Below are positions 1 to 10,520 of a stretch of 64,000 nt of DNA, in pieces; within the stretch, counting starts at the first letter, position 1; each line of letters starts with the position of its first letter. The notes under the pieces are model-generated. The model worked only from the letters and a program-made list of their open reading frames with translations. It was not told where the DNA came from and searched no databases. The stretch is from Cryphonectria parasitica EP155 (taxonomy: Eukaryota; Ascomycota; Sordariomycetes; Diaporthales; Cryphonectriaceae): assembly GCF_011745365.1 (NCBI RefSeq), contig NW_024468915.1, positions 970,653 to 1,034,652 on the forward strand, read 5' to 3'. The position numbers were made by a program, and so were the translations under genes.

Positions 1-129
1 CGGCGGCTCGGTGCCGGCCCAGAAATTTCGGAACTCTGCAGCGACCTTCAACTTCAGCGATTATATCCACCCACGAATTGAACCTGCATCCAAACCCCCA
101 ACACCCATGCACGGGAAAACCACACCACC

Positions 130-828
130 ATGATCTGCAGGACATGTATACAAAGGGCCACGGCCCTAGGCCGTCGCTCAATCCTACCAAAAGCACCCAT
201 ACGAAGAGCTTTCTCCACCACATTAGCACCCAGACAGGCTGCGCCCGCAGACGCAACAGTGGCCGACGCGACAGCAGCAGCAGCAGATGAATCGGCGGCG
301 CGGTCTACGTGCCCGCCAGGGACAGTGCTGAACGGTCTCAACTACTTCAAGGGCAAGACGGACCCCGTTGCGCTGCGCGACGACGAGTACCCAGAGTGGC
401 TGTGGTCGTGTCTGGACGTGCAGAAGAGGATGGACGCCGAGGCAGACGAGGGCGCAGGCGATGAGTTCTGTATGTACTAAATTCCCTATAAGCGCCTCAC
501 CCCCCCCCCCCGGCGGGGGGGACCCTTTAACCTAGCCATCTACTAACACAAGTGACCACCTCCTCTTCTAGCCAAATCCAAGAAACAGCGTCGAATCGCC
601 GCCAAGCGTCAGCGGTCCCTTGAGGCGCAGGTCCTGGCCACAGGCAACCTCGAGGCGCTGGCACCCAAGATACCGCTGCAGCAGCAGTCCATCAACCTCC
701 CTGGGTCGCCGGATGGTGGTGTGGAGGGTGCGCTGGAGGCGGCGGGCTCGCGCGAGGAGTTGAGGAAAGCGATGCGCAAGGAGAGAAAGGCCAAGATCAA
801 GGAGGCCAACTACCTCAAGTCTATGTAA
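130..828 (+). CDS. MRPL37: Mitochondrial large-subunit ribosomal protein mL54 (MRPL37 family)
   Basis: Structural protein of the mitochondrial ribosome large subunit, nuclear encoded and imported. Two exons are supported, 130-469 and 572-828, joined by a GTATGT donor and a CTTCTAG acceptor; TACTAAC at 541-547 is a good branch site. The product is 198 residues. The first 35 or so residues are rich in Arg, Ala and Ser with no acidic residues, as in a mitochondrial presequence. The family signature follows: a tract around residues 70-98 containing YFKGKTDPVALRDDEYPEWL, with the Trp-rich ending typical of mL54. The C-terminal third is highly basic, with a KAMRKERKAKIKEANYLKSM ending that fits rRNA contact. 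The single intron holds a run of 12 C (500-511) followed closely by a G run. The family is recognised with confidence; the first exon and start are well supported by the presequence. Confidence 0.9.
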
Positions 829-1250
829 AGAGGTCAGTTTGTGGTCCGGGCTATGACGGCGTGGGCTTGAAGGCAATGCATATCAGCAGCCCACACATGA
901 TGGGCCAGAGGGTAGTTGTACATTATGGATACGCGCGTGACCTTCGATGGTCCACTAAGACGCCCTGACATGAAGCTGCCAAATGTAAGCAAGCTGCATG
1001 CTCAGGTTAACACAATTATATATGATGTTTTAACAATGCAATCACCATAATGAATGAACTGGCGACGCTCCCCTGCTTAACCATGGTGTATAACTCAAAA
1101 GACTGAGTATCAGTTGCCTCCAGGCATGTAGCAACAGGTTCCCCCGCGGCTAGCATCTAAAAATTTGTCTTCGCTGAGAAGAACGCACACATTATCTCGA
1201 GCACCCCCCGAGCCTTGCAAACATGCAGATTTCTAGCTCGTCGATCAATA
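829..1250. other. Convergent intergenic spacer between MRPL37 and TAF7
   Basis: Both flanking genes end here, so this should hold two 3' UTRs and terminators. It is AT-richer than the genes, for example the ATTATATATGATG stretch near 1014. No reading frame or RNA gene is recognisable. Confidence 0.6.
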
Positions 1251-3005
1251 CTAATCGTCCTCTTCGTCCTCGGGTGGCTCCTCTCCGATCGAGGCCAGTT
1301 TGAGACGCATGTCCTCGTGAAGACCCTTGAGGCGTGACTGTAGTTTGTTTTTGATGAGAGGATTCTGCGCAGGGGGGAGCTGCAATTGGCGCTTGAGTTC
1401 CGCAATCTGCCGGCCGATGTCCCTGACCTCGTCCCGGACGCCTCTGACATGCTCGCGCCGTTCTCTCTCTGCAGGATCCAGGTCCTCGTCGGACTCCTCG
1501 TCGTCATCATCGTAATCCTCTCCGCTCTCGCCGTCCCCAAAGAGCTCGTCATCGTCATCTTGGTTCTCCCCAGCCTGGGCCGCCGCAGCCGGCGTCTCGG
1601 CAGAGGCGACCGGTGTAGCACCCTCTTCAGCCGGCGTATCCATGGTGAACACGTCTTCCATACTCGCGTCGAGCTCCCGTTGCAGTTCAGCTTCGAGGTC
1701 ACCATGCTCGAAGCCATTCTCGAGTCCTTCCACCTCCTCGAGCTCGCCTTCCGCATCCTCCTCGCCCTCTGCATCGAGTGTGTCAGCACCCGGTGTGTCG
1801 ATCTGCATGGTGCCACGCCGCTCGCCGATATATTCGAACCGGGTCCTGACAGCGGCCTTGTCGAGTTTGAGAAGCCTCTCGACTTCTTTCTCCTTATTAT
1901 CAATCTCGCTCTTGTGCAAGCGCTTGCGGAATCTGCGGTGAACCGCGTCATGCATGGGAGGTGTCAGCCCATGCGGCCATCTGTATCCATCAAAGAGGAC
2001 ACTGGGAAGTTCGGCGCTCTTTGCTTCTTCTTCCCTGGTTATCCTCTTGAACACGAGGAGCATCTGACAGATGTCGGCTGATTTAATCACGAGCTTCTTG
2101 TCCCAGGTTTTCGTGGCCTCCGTGATAGTTGGCAGATCGACCAGGACCGCTGCGAACATTTGCGTCTGCACAGTGACAGCCGCCCTGCGTTCGTCCACCC
2201 ACTTGAGCTTGAACTCCATGTTTCCCCCGGACGGAAACTTCTTGTGCTTGGCATTCAGACACTCGTTGATGTAGTCGCACTCGGGCCCTTCCAACATGCG
2301 GAACACAATTTCTTCCTCTGTGATGGGGTCGGACTCGGCGTCCTCCATCTCGGAGTCGAAGCCCGAACCAGGCTGTCGGACAACATTGCTTGACGTGAGC
2401 TTGTCTTTCAGGGAAATCTTCCTAACTTGGCTCCCCTGGATTGGGATCCTCGTCTTGAGGACCGGGCGCTTCTTGGTCGGTGGCTGTTGGCTACGTTCTG
2501 CCTCGTTCTCGGAATCAGAGGCAGCGTCGTTCTTAGCGCGCTTCTTTGCGGTGGGCTTGGACGTCCGCCCTGCCTTTGTTGTCGTCGTCGTCGTAGGCGC
2601 CGCTGAAGGCTCTGTAGGCGTCGCTTTGGCTGGGAGAGGGGTTCGAGCCGGCAATGGGGTTCGTGATGGAGCAAGTTCGGTAATGGGTGTCGCTGGCTGG
2701 CTTCGGTTCATTTTGAGCTTAATCTTCGGTCTGCCGTCGGTGGGCGTAGGAGGTATTGCTGGCGGCGGCATGGTCGCAGAGTCTGGCGCTGGTGCAGAGG
2801 GTGTAGCTGCAGACCCAGCAGACGTTGACATGGCTGCCGAAAAAGTCGGAAAGTACGAGGAGGGGGGAGACATGGCGTCTGGCGTTGCGACAGGTTGGCC
2901 GAAGAGCGAAGGGGGGTGATTCTGGGAAGCAGATGGCGTCTTGGTGGAAGACATAGAAGGGGTTCTGCTGATTTTCAGCTTGAGCGTCTTCTTAGGTCCC
3001 TCCAT
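1251..3005 (-). CDS. TAF7: TFIID subunit 7 (TAF7, TAFII55 family)
   Basis: Component of the general transcription factor TFIID in the nucleus; TAF7 pairs with TAF1 and regulates its activity. A single uninterrupted frame encodes 584 residues. Residues 1-220 are low complexity (Pro, Ser, Thr, Ala) with Lys-rich patches, including KKRAK near 153 that could be a nuclear localisation signal. The TAFII55 N-terminal domain spans roughly 228-365; the hallmarks are EEEIVFRMLEG, VDLPTITEATKTWD and YRWPHGLTPPM, the last being the conserved motif that ends the domain. The rest is acidic (Glu/Asp runs) with a predicted coiled coil around RDIGRQIAELKRQLQL and an acidic tail, as in other TAF7 proteins. The start is the first ATG in frame. 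It is transcribed away from the TAF3-like gene, with 679 bp between start codons. Confidence 0.93.
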   Translation of the reverse strand: MEGPKKTLKLKISRTPSMSSTKTPSASQNHPPSLFGQPVATPDAMSPPSSYFPTFSAAMSTSAGSAATPSAPAPDSATMPPPAIPPTPTDGRPKIKLKMNRSQPATPITELAPSRTPLPARTPLPAKATPTEPSAAPTTTTTTKAGRTSKPTAKKRAKNDAASDSENEAERSQQPPTKKRPVLKTRIPIQGSQVRKISLKDKLTSSNVVRQPGSGFDSEMEDAESDPITEEEIVFRMLEGPECDYINECLNAKHKKFPSGGNMEFKLKWVDERRAAVTVQTQMFAAVLVDLPTITEATKTWDKKLVIKSADICQMLLVFKRITREEEAKSAELPSVLFDGYRWPHGLTPPMHDAVHRRFRKRLHKSEIDNKEKEVERLLKLDKAAVRTRFEYIGERRGTMQIDTPGADTLDAEGEEDAEGELEEVEGLENGFEHGDLEAELQRELDASMEDVFTMDTPAEEGATPVASAETPAAAAQAGENQDDDDELFGDGESGEDYDDDDEESDEDLDPAERERREHVRGVRDEVRDIGRQIAELKRQLQLPPAQNPLIKNKLQSRLKGLHEDMRLKLASIGEEPPEDEEDD

Positions 3006-3684
3006 GATGAATGTCGTCTAAGTTGGCTAGATGAGTCTGTAGAAATGCAATTGAGATGATGTAGGAGGTCACGCGGATGGACACGCCGTCCAGAGGTCAA
3101 TCGACCAGAGCACAATGCTCTGCAGGTGGTCTAAAGTCCGACGGCTTCCCATGTGCTCCTTGGGCTCCAAAAGTTGACCATGAGTATACTCTGGGCCAGA
3201 AAGATCGATGGTTCAAAGCGATAGGAGCGGAGCTTCCTGAGACGCGCGTCTTGATGCAGAGTTGAAGTTGGAACTGGGTGCACATGGGAAGGCCGGAGAG
3301 GAGTTGGGAGTTCAAAGTTGAAGTCGCGAAGGAGAGTTGGCTCCAGGGTGATTTCTAGGCAGGCCCTGGACCTTATCCTGGGGTAGGTGGGGTTTAACTG
3401 AGCGACCCTAGTCCCTGCACTTGAGCCGCAACAAGCAACAAACAGCACGCCCGAGCTTCTGACAATCCGGTCAGTGTAGCTTTCATTTCACAACCCTGGG
3501 ACAGCGTCACCCAGCTCACAGGCTCACAACGTCACACCAGTGATCCCCCTTTCGAAGGATCTGGTCGGTGCGTAAGAGCGCAGCGTGTCCCGACCATGAT
3601 CCAGAGCTTCGAGATCGGGACCCTCATCACGATACGACACTAGGCACTCGCGGTCGCGCAAAGCACCCAGTTCCTGTTGCGAAC
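3006..3684. promoter_or_regulatory. Shared divergent promoter of TAF7 and the TAF3-like gene
   Basis: The 679 bp between the two ATGs must contain both promoters. Both genes encode TFIID subunits. No TATA box near either start is obvious to me. A GTG at 3568 lies in frame upstream of the TAF3-like ATG but is not a usable start codon in fungi, so the 39-residue extension it would give is not accepted. Confidence 0.6.
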
Positions 3685-4421
3685 ATGCCCCCTCCGCCAG
3701 CCGTCTTCCACGCGCTCCTGCGGCCCGCGATCATCCAGATCCTGCGCGCGACGGGCTTTCACTCCGCCAAGCCCGTCGTGATCGACAGCCTGACGGACCT
3801 CGCCGCCCGCTACCTCGAGGTGCTGTGCCAGGAGACGGCGCGACATGCTGGCAACAACGCGCACGTGCCTGACTACGCCGGCATGGTAGAGCCATCGCTC
3901 GTGGACGTCCGTCTGGCACTGCAGGACGTCGGCGCGTTTCTGCCCGAGCGCGACTGGGAGGAGCAGGACTACCTTGAGCAGGAGGATACCAGGGGCGTGG
4001 ATGACTTTGTCGCATGGGCGACGGGCCCTAAGACGGAGCAGATCAAGAGGGTTGCACTTGATGGCGTCGAGGATGGTGTTACAGACTATTTGACCGGTAC
4101 GCGCCGTTTTCTAAGCTCGAAGCAGATGACACTGGTGTGGGGATGCCTGCTGACAATCATTCCACGACAGCGCTCAAGAAGAGGCATAGCAAGACCGCCG
4201 ATGATACCAAGTATACGGGCTCGTTACTATCTCGGGCTCATGATCAGGGTCTAGTTGTGGTCGAGGGAGGTGGTGAGATTGACAGCATCCAAGCTTGGGT
4301 AGCGAAACGACGTGAGGCGGTGACGAAGTCACCTGAACCCGAAATCGAGTCCAGACCCGCATCAAGCGGACTCAGTTCTGTTGGGACCATGGCGGATGAG
4401 ATGGACTTGTCAGGATTATGA
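3685..4421 (+). CDS. TAF3: TAF3-like protein with bromodomain-associated histone fold
   Basis: Likely TFIID subunit that forms a histone-fold dimer with TAF10. Exons 3685-4096 and 4171-4421 join through GTACGC and CGACAG, with a CTGAC branch-like site at 4149, giving 220 residues. The histone-fold domain of the BTP/bromodomain-associated type lies near residues 5-80: VFHALLRPAIIQILRATGF, then KPVVIDSLTDLAARYLEVL, the conserved helix of this family. Residues 125-165 are a degenerate linker leading to a basic patch KKRHSK. There is no PHD finger, which metazoan TAF3 has at its C terminus; short PHD-less forms are usual in fungi. The same fold type occurs in TAF8 and Spt7, which are usually longer; TAF3 is preferred because of length and because the gene is the divergent neighbour of TAF7. 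Confidence 0.78.
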
Positions 4422-5460
4422 TTAGACTCGACAATTTGGAGATTCTTCAAGGCATTGGTGAGGGAGCATACACATACCACAATTTGATGGGTCAATCAAA
4501 GAGGTAAGTCATTCATAATACGCATCCTCTTGTTCACTCTTTACTGTTTGTCGCATGCAGTATATGTTCCAGCGATAAAATTCTCTTGTCAAACTGCAAT
4601 CTGAACATACAAAAAGTGTTGGTCTTGCTAACATAACTCAATCCAAATACAGCCTCGTCTGAGAAATTCAGAGATACGCAGACTTGACGTGACAGAACGT
4701 TAACTCAAGGCAGTTGCACTGCACGACAAGATCGACTGATGACCACATTGGACTAGTGGCGCTGGACCCATTATCCCGCACAACATTAAGACTGGATTGG
4801 GGCAGCACCCACAGGATGAGAGACTCGGGTGGTCACCCCGAGCCGACATGTCGCTGTCAGGGACAGTCCAGAAGGGCAGAGACAGCGCATTGCACACATG
4901 CAAGATTACTGCAGGGTGTGCTCTGATAACTAAGGGATGAGAGTTTCGCCAGGCCAAGGCATTGTGACTTGCTCTGCTATACTCATCTCACTACTATCAT
5001 GCAGAGGATGATGCTAGCAGAGCATAAGTCAAGAAAGCTTGAGTCAAATTGAGTAATGGCAGGGAGTTGCCTGAGGTCATACTTTTGCTGGGAGACAAGC
5101 CATAGCATACGGAACTTTAACCGTATCTCTTGTGGACAGGATTATGAATATTCAATCTGCCCAGCCTAGGCATTCTCAATTCATTCTTCTGATTGTAAGC
5201 CAGAAAAGAAAAGGAAAAGGTGCTCAAGTAATGATTCGTCCGCCAGATGATTATATTTATGGATTGGATGCCAGTATAGCAGAATTTTTGTCAGCTTTGA
5301 ATACAGTTGACCGCCTTCCCTGCCACTTTATCACCTAGCTTGTCCTCATCACCAAGTCCGAAAACCAGCGCCAGTGTACATGATTCGCAAAAGTTTGATA
5401 CTATTCCTACTGCAGTACACACATATCTATGCTCCTAAAGAGATCGTCCTCAGTATCCCA
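4422..5460. other. Convergent spacer downstream of TAF3-like and GH15 genes
   Basis: Holds the 3' ends of both flanking genes. Short open frames are present but none has a plausible start, splice pattern or recognisable domain. AT content is raised over 5140-5300. I see nothing else in it. Confidence 0.55.
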
Positions 5461-7629
5461 TCACCGGCGCACAGACACACGGTCCAGGCTGATACTTTCA
5501 TTAACAATTAAGTTCATGGATACAAGCTGAGCAGGCGGCAGTTCCGCATCAAAAAGACAGGATGCGCGATTACACGAGACAAGGAGTGTTGGAGGGAGGG
5601 GGGGGGGGGACTCACTTGAAAGCAGCGCTGATGAGCGCCAGATGACTAAAGGCCTGAGGGGTGTTCCCAAGCTGCTCACCGCTGCGAGAGATCTCTTCCG
5701 AGAACATATTCAGATGGTTCGAGAATGTGAGCATATTCTCAAATAGGCTGATGGCGCGAGGGAGGTACTTGGCGTCGTAGACGCTAGCTCTCGTTAGAGC
5801 CTCGACGAGCCAGAACGTGCACATGGAGAAGGCGCCCTCTCGTCCCCCCACACCTGTAGTCATGCATCATCAGCACTGGTAACAGGCTGGAGCGGGATAG
5901 ATCTTGTCAAGGAGATATTCTTGGAGGGTAACTTTACCGTCATCTGAGAGCTCGGTATCATAGCGGTACACCAGCCCTGTGGAGGTCAAGCCGCCCTTCT
6001 CGGGGGGCAGGAGGATTCGGTCCATGGTGTTGAGGAAGCGAGGGTCATTTGGGGTGATGAAAAAGACAAGAGGGGCTATCAATATGGATGAATCCAGCAT
6101 TGTGTGGTTCTCGTAGCTCTGTACGAAACATTTCATCTCGGTATTGTATCCTAGGCACTTCTTGTCAGACCGGTCTGTCGGTGGGAGATTGGGATTCTCG
6201 TTCAGAAATGTGATACTAAGTAGTATCGGAATTTCTCTCACCCTTCTCCATGATCTCTTCATAGAGATTATCTCTGGCTTCAAGCCACTTGCCTCGGTTG
6301 GGGCACGGCAGGGTTCTCTTCTCTGCCAGACGGAGGCCGCGGTCGAAGGCCACCCAGAGCATAACTTTCGAGTAGACAAAGTTCTGCTTCTTGTTCCGAA
6401 CCTCCCATATAGACATATCGGGTTCTGTAAGGCCCTCAGTAATCTGCCTCGCCAAGTCAAATGATGCATGGTCTTCATATTATCTGGCTTACCGTTCATG
6501 ATAGTCAAGACATAATCTGCACACGAGGGGGTCAGCAGCTGCAGAGGCCCACAGGAATTGCGAGGGGTTAACTTTACCGAGCAGCTTCCGCACAGACACC
6601 CAAGTATCCCAAGTCAGGGGGTTGCCATATTTGTTGCTCAGGTAGATGGCGTCCATCAGCTCCCCGTAGATATCGAACTGCTGATGGAATGCGGCACCGT
6701 TCCCGATACGCACTGGCTTTGAGCCCCTGTAACCCTCCAGGTGGTCCAGCTGCAGTTCTGGGATCTCGGTCTCGCCCCGAATCGTGAACATAATCGGCAG
6801 GCCTCCGTCCGGGGTGCGGGACTTGAGAATACGCTGGTTGATGAACTCCATGTACGCATCTGCCTCCTCGATGAAGCCCAGGCGGAGCAGAATGTAGATT
6901 GTGAAGCTCGAGTCTCTTACCCAGGAATACCTGTAGTCCCAGTTCCTCGGCCCCCCAATCTCCTCGGGAACAGAGAATGTTGGAGCAGCGACTATTGCGC
7001 CGGTCGGTTCATACGTCAACAGCTTCAGTATCATCAGGCTCCGCGTGACAACCTCCCTCCATCTGCCCCTGTATTGACACTTGGAGATCCAGTTGTACCA
7101 AAACGTCTGTGTGTCGCTCTGCTGTTTGTCAAGATCAGCAGTCGTGATGTTGGCCGTGACATGGCTCTCGAGATCGTCGCGGAGCGTGAAGGAGATGGCC
7201 TGTCCCTCCCGCAGCGTGATGTGCGTGACAACACCCTCGCTGACCATGCCCTCCCTCATCGTCTTCTGGAACTTCACCACAGGACAGGTTTCGGCGTCAT
7301 CTTCGCCCTTGTCGATGGTGACATCCAGCTGCAGCTTCAGGCCGTCCCTCTCGACACTGTGGAATGTGACGGCCTTGGACGCCATTCCCGGCTCGTGCGT
7401 CTCCTGTAGCACCCTTGTGACATGCTTCTCCTTCGCATACCCCATCGCAGGGAAAATCTCCACGTCCAGCGAGATCTCACCTCTGATGCACTCGACTCGT
7501 CTGATGAGCCACTTCTTCAGCTCCTCCTGAACTACTTGCGCCTCGCGAAAGGCCGACTGCCGACCTGCTGCATGCGAAACAGGCACGATCGAGGTCCGTG
7601 GCTAGGGAAAGTTACCAACTCTGCTTCCC

Positions 7630-7677
<48 letters not shown>

Positions 7678-8099
7678 CTGCTCACCCGCGGGAAGAAGTC
7701 GACCAGGTCTGCGACGCCATCCTCGTTGATATAGCGTGTCTGTAGTATATTAGAAGAGGGCAGGTAGCTCTGCTTGGTGGTGCAGGTGATGTTTGGCGGC
7801 GGCGAGATGCTAAAGTGGCCGCCCTTGGTCTTGTCTAGGAGGCGGCAGAAGATGCTGGGCGAGTCGAAGTCGGGCCTGGTCGAGCAGTCAGCCTTTTGAG
7901 AACATAACTAAGCAGTGATGCTCGGTATATAGCTTCATGTGTCGTGTTGTCCGCACCAGCACATAAAATCACAGCTGCCGTCCCTACCGACCAGGGCGGC
8001 TGTTCTGAGGTTTCCTATAAGGCCATAGTCCTCGATGGGCAAGTAGCCGTCGAACCGGCCTCTGAGAGAGGTTGCGGGGGTTGAGCCGGAGCTGGCCAT
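5461..8099 (-). CDS. Glycoside hydrolase family 15 protein, trehalase/glucoamylase-like
   Basis: Alpha-glucosyl hydrolase of the intracellular GH15 branch that includes bacterial trehalases; the exact substrate (trehalose or an oligoglucan) cannot be read from sequence. Eight exons on the minus strand: 8099-7957, 7875-7686, 7601-6578, 6516-6493, 6424-6242, 6150-5938, 5853-5616, 5488-5461. All junctions keep frame and give 680 residues. The N-terminal trehalase-like domain starts [19 protein letters not shown] and contains [19 protein letters not shown]. The catalytic (alpha/alpha)6 barrel holds [15 protein letters not shown] (about 330-344), [10 protein letters not shown] with probable general acid Glu468, and [19 protein letters not shown] with the probable general base at Glu645/646. 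There is no signal peptide, so it is probably cytosolic. Odd points are a 24-nt exon 4, a 28-nt last exon, and an intron 2 half made of a CT repeat. Confidence 0.88.
7633..7674. repeat. (AG)21 microsatellite in GH15 intron 2
   Basis: Perfect AG dinucleotide run on the + strand, reading as CT on the coding strand. It makes up 42 of the 84 nt of intron 7602-7685, close to the donor side. Confidence 0.95.
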
Positions 8100-9921
8100 C
8101 TTTTGGACTGTCTTGGAAAGGATGTTCCCAGTTATGTTTCACCAGCTGCCTTCTGCTTATTCGTGGTGGGTGAGCTCGGGGTTCCACGTGAGCCGCTACC
8201 AAAGTCCTTTTTGATGATGACGATCGCAGTCGCTTTAGACGCTCTAACTGACGATAGCGTATAGTAGATGCGAACAGCGTTGGCTGTGACCCTGCTCAGG
8301 ATCGTGGAAACGCTTTGCGGCTGAGAAGGGAAGTAGGCTACAATAGGGAAGTGGCGGTCATAAGCCCGCCAGTTCCGGTAATGCAAATAAGAGAGACATG
8401 AAGTCATCGATCCCTTCAAGACCGAGCACTGAAGAATACAAGCACGCACAACGCACAACTGATATGATTTGAAGGTCCTGAAAACATCCTTTATTATTAT
8501 TCTTAATTTTTGGAATGTAGATGAGGCCGTAGTGCAGCTCTTAATTATGATGATGTTGTGGACCAATGATAGCCATTTACATGTAGCATCTAGGTGGCGA
8601 GAACATATTCGCTCTTCCAACAACAGACACCACTTACAACCTGCCGATGGACCACGATGACCAATTGAAAAGCTCGTTCGGCGCCTGGCGAGAACATAAT
8701 TCTGAAGCAGTAGGCTTGAAGTGTCGAGTCTGGCGTGCCCTTCCTAAACACATTACTAATAGGCCCTGTTGAGTGCCTAAAGACACGATGTCTTCGTGGA
8801 GCACGTCTAATGAAGTTCGACCGTTGGAAGCTACAGCTGACGACTCTTGACTGCTTCGGCAAGTAATATCGTTAAGACGTTCCAATCGTGTGTGCTTAGC
8901 CAGGTCCATAGCTCAAAGAGGCAGCGCTTCTTGAGAAATCATGGGAGTTGCCCCCTGAAGTGGCTCCATATGTGTCTCATATGATATTGGGCTTGGATCA
9001 CATAGGTGACCGTTTTTCGATAAGGAGACCTACCTATGGTCAAGTTGAGGCCGTGTCCCTTCCTTTGAGCTAGAGACAAGGCACGTTTGACGATAGAAGT
9101 TGGGACGACACCGCTTCTTAGTGGAGGGAGGGGCAGCGTCCCCTGGCCTGCTACTACCACCTACCACCTAATCTAAGGTTATCGTGAGGCACCCTCGCTC
9201 GCACTGGCCCGCCTCGACCGGGTAACTCCTTGGGTAGTCTCACCGACTCCCGACTGGCGTTACAGCAGAGTAGTGAAGTGACCTGTCAGCTACTCGTCGG
9301 ACAGCCGGCCGTTGCTTGGAGGAGTATCGATCGAGTCTTAAGAACCCAACGCGATGCGCGTGACCTTCTAAGAAGACACGCAACAAGTCTTGTGGTTCTT
9401 ACATGACTTGCCTGATCGACAATTCCCCTACTACAACGTCAAGGGGCCATCCATACTGGGTGGCCTTTGCCTTTAGGTGGGAATTCTCCAGGACTCGAAC
9501 GTGGCAGTAGACATAAGACAGTAAACACCGACACTGTAGGTGCGTAGGCAGCATCATTCAAAGCCATGGTCGATGTCAATAGAAGAATCATAAATGAGGA
9601 TCAACACTGTGTTGCGCATCAGTCCGGGGAGGGGGGAGGAAAACAGCGGGGGATCTAACAGGATTTTAGGCGGCACCCGCCCGGGGGGGAGTTGCGCTCA
9701 GGGCTCATGTCGATTCTGGCTGACATCACATCGACAACTTCCCCAGATTTCAGGTCGATCATTGACTCGCACCATTACCTTGTGTCGGTCTAGCCTCTGG
9801 GTCCGTCCGCGCGGGAATGCTCTAGGTTGCACAGGTCGCCTAGGGGACAGATGGGTTGTGCTGTCCAGCTGAGCAAAAGCATGAAGGCGTGATGGTCTCT
9901 GTGTCTGGCAGGTTGTTGTGC

Positions 9922-9944
9922 TGTGTGTGTGTGTGTGTGTGTGT
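9922..9944. repeat. (TG)11 microsatellite
   Basis: TG dinucleotide run in the spacer upstream of the transporter gene. Confidence 0.9.
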
Positions 9945-10384
9945 TGGGAGGTCAGTGTGTCGAGCTACAGTGGCCGCATGACTATTATTTCAGACGGGTG
10001 AGCATGATCCCGAAGCATCTCATCATCATTCGGAACTCCAAATTACGAACTAGGAGCTTGGCTAGCTCCGAGGAATTAAGACCAGGCCTTGCCAGCCTAC
10101 ACAAGCTTACTATAGTACTAGAGCCCCATCCAAGTTTAAATCGTGATGCCATGTCCAGCTGATCCGAGAAGCTCAGTGCCTCTTGCTAGGGAGGTCCCAG
10201 CTGCACTTATATTCAGCATAGAACGGTTTTTGTGTGCTGTAAGAAGATCAGCTATGGGGGACCAGAGTTTAGGTCCTCGGGTCCTACGCTTGCTGCAGAT
10301 CAAGTGTGCAGCACGAATTTCAGGGTCTCTGTTTTCGAGAAAATCGGGGGCCCACCAGGGGGCCTGTGGGGAATTTCTTACGGA

Positions 10385-10520
10385 GGTAGACGAAAAGAGA
10401 GGAAGGAAGGAGATCTCCAAGGGGAGATGAGCAAAGAAAGAAATAGGAAGAGGAGGAGGAGGAGAAGAGAAAATAGGGAAAGTAAAAAAAGAAAAGATAT
10501 AGAAAAAATGGAAGAACCGC
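10385..10520 (+). repeat. Purine-rich strand-asymmetric tract
   Basis: About 135 nt composed almost entirely of A and G on the + strand, with GGAGGAGGAGGAG at its centre. Such homopurine tracts can form triplex DNA; on the minus strand it would read as a pyrimidine-rich leader. Confidence 0.7.

Noticed and set aside
3568..3684. In-frame 39-codon extension of the TAF3-like protein
   Set aside because: It begins at GTG, which is not used as a start codon in fungal nuclear genes; the first ATG is 3685 and the histone fold starts right after it.
9488..9510. T-arm-like sequence (GTTCGAGTCC on the minus strand) suggesting a tRNA
   Set aside because: The T stem has a mismatch, no matching acceptor stem lies about 70 nt upstream, and no D arm is visible. 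At most a tRNA remnant.
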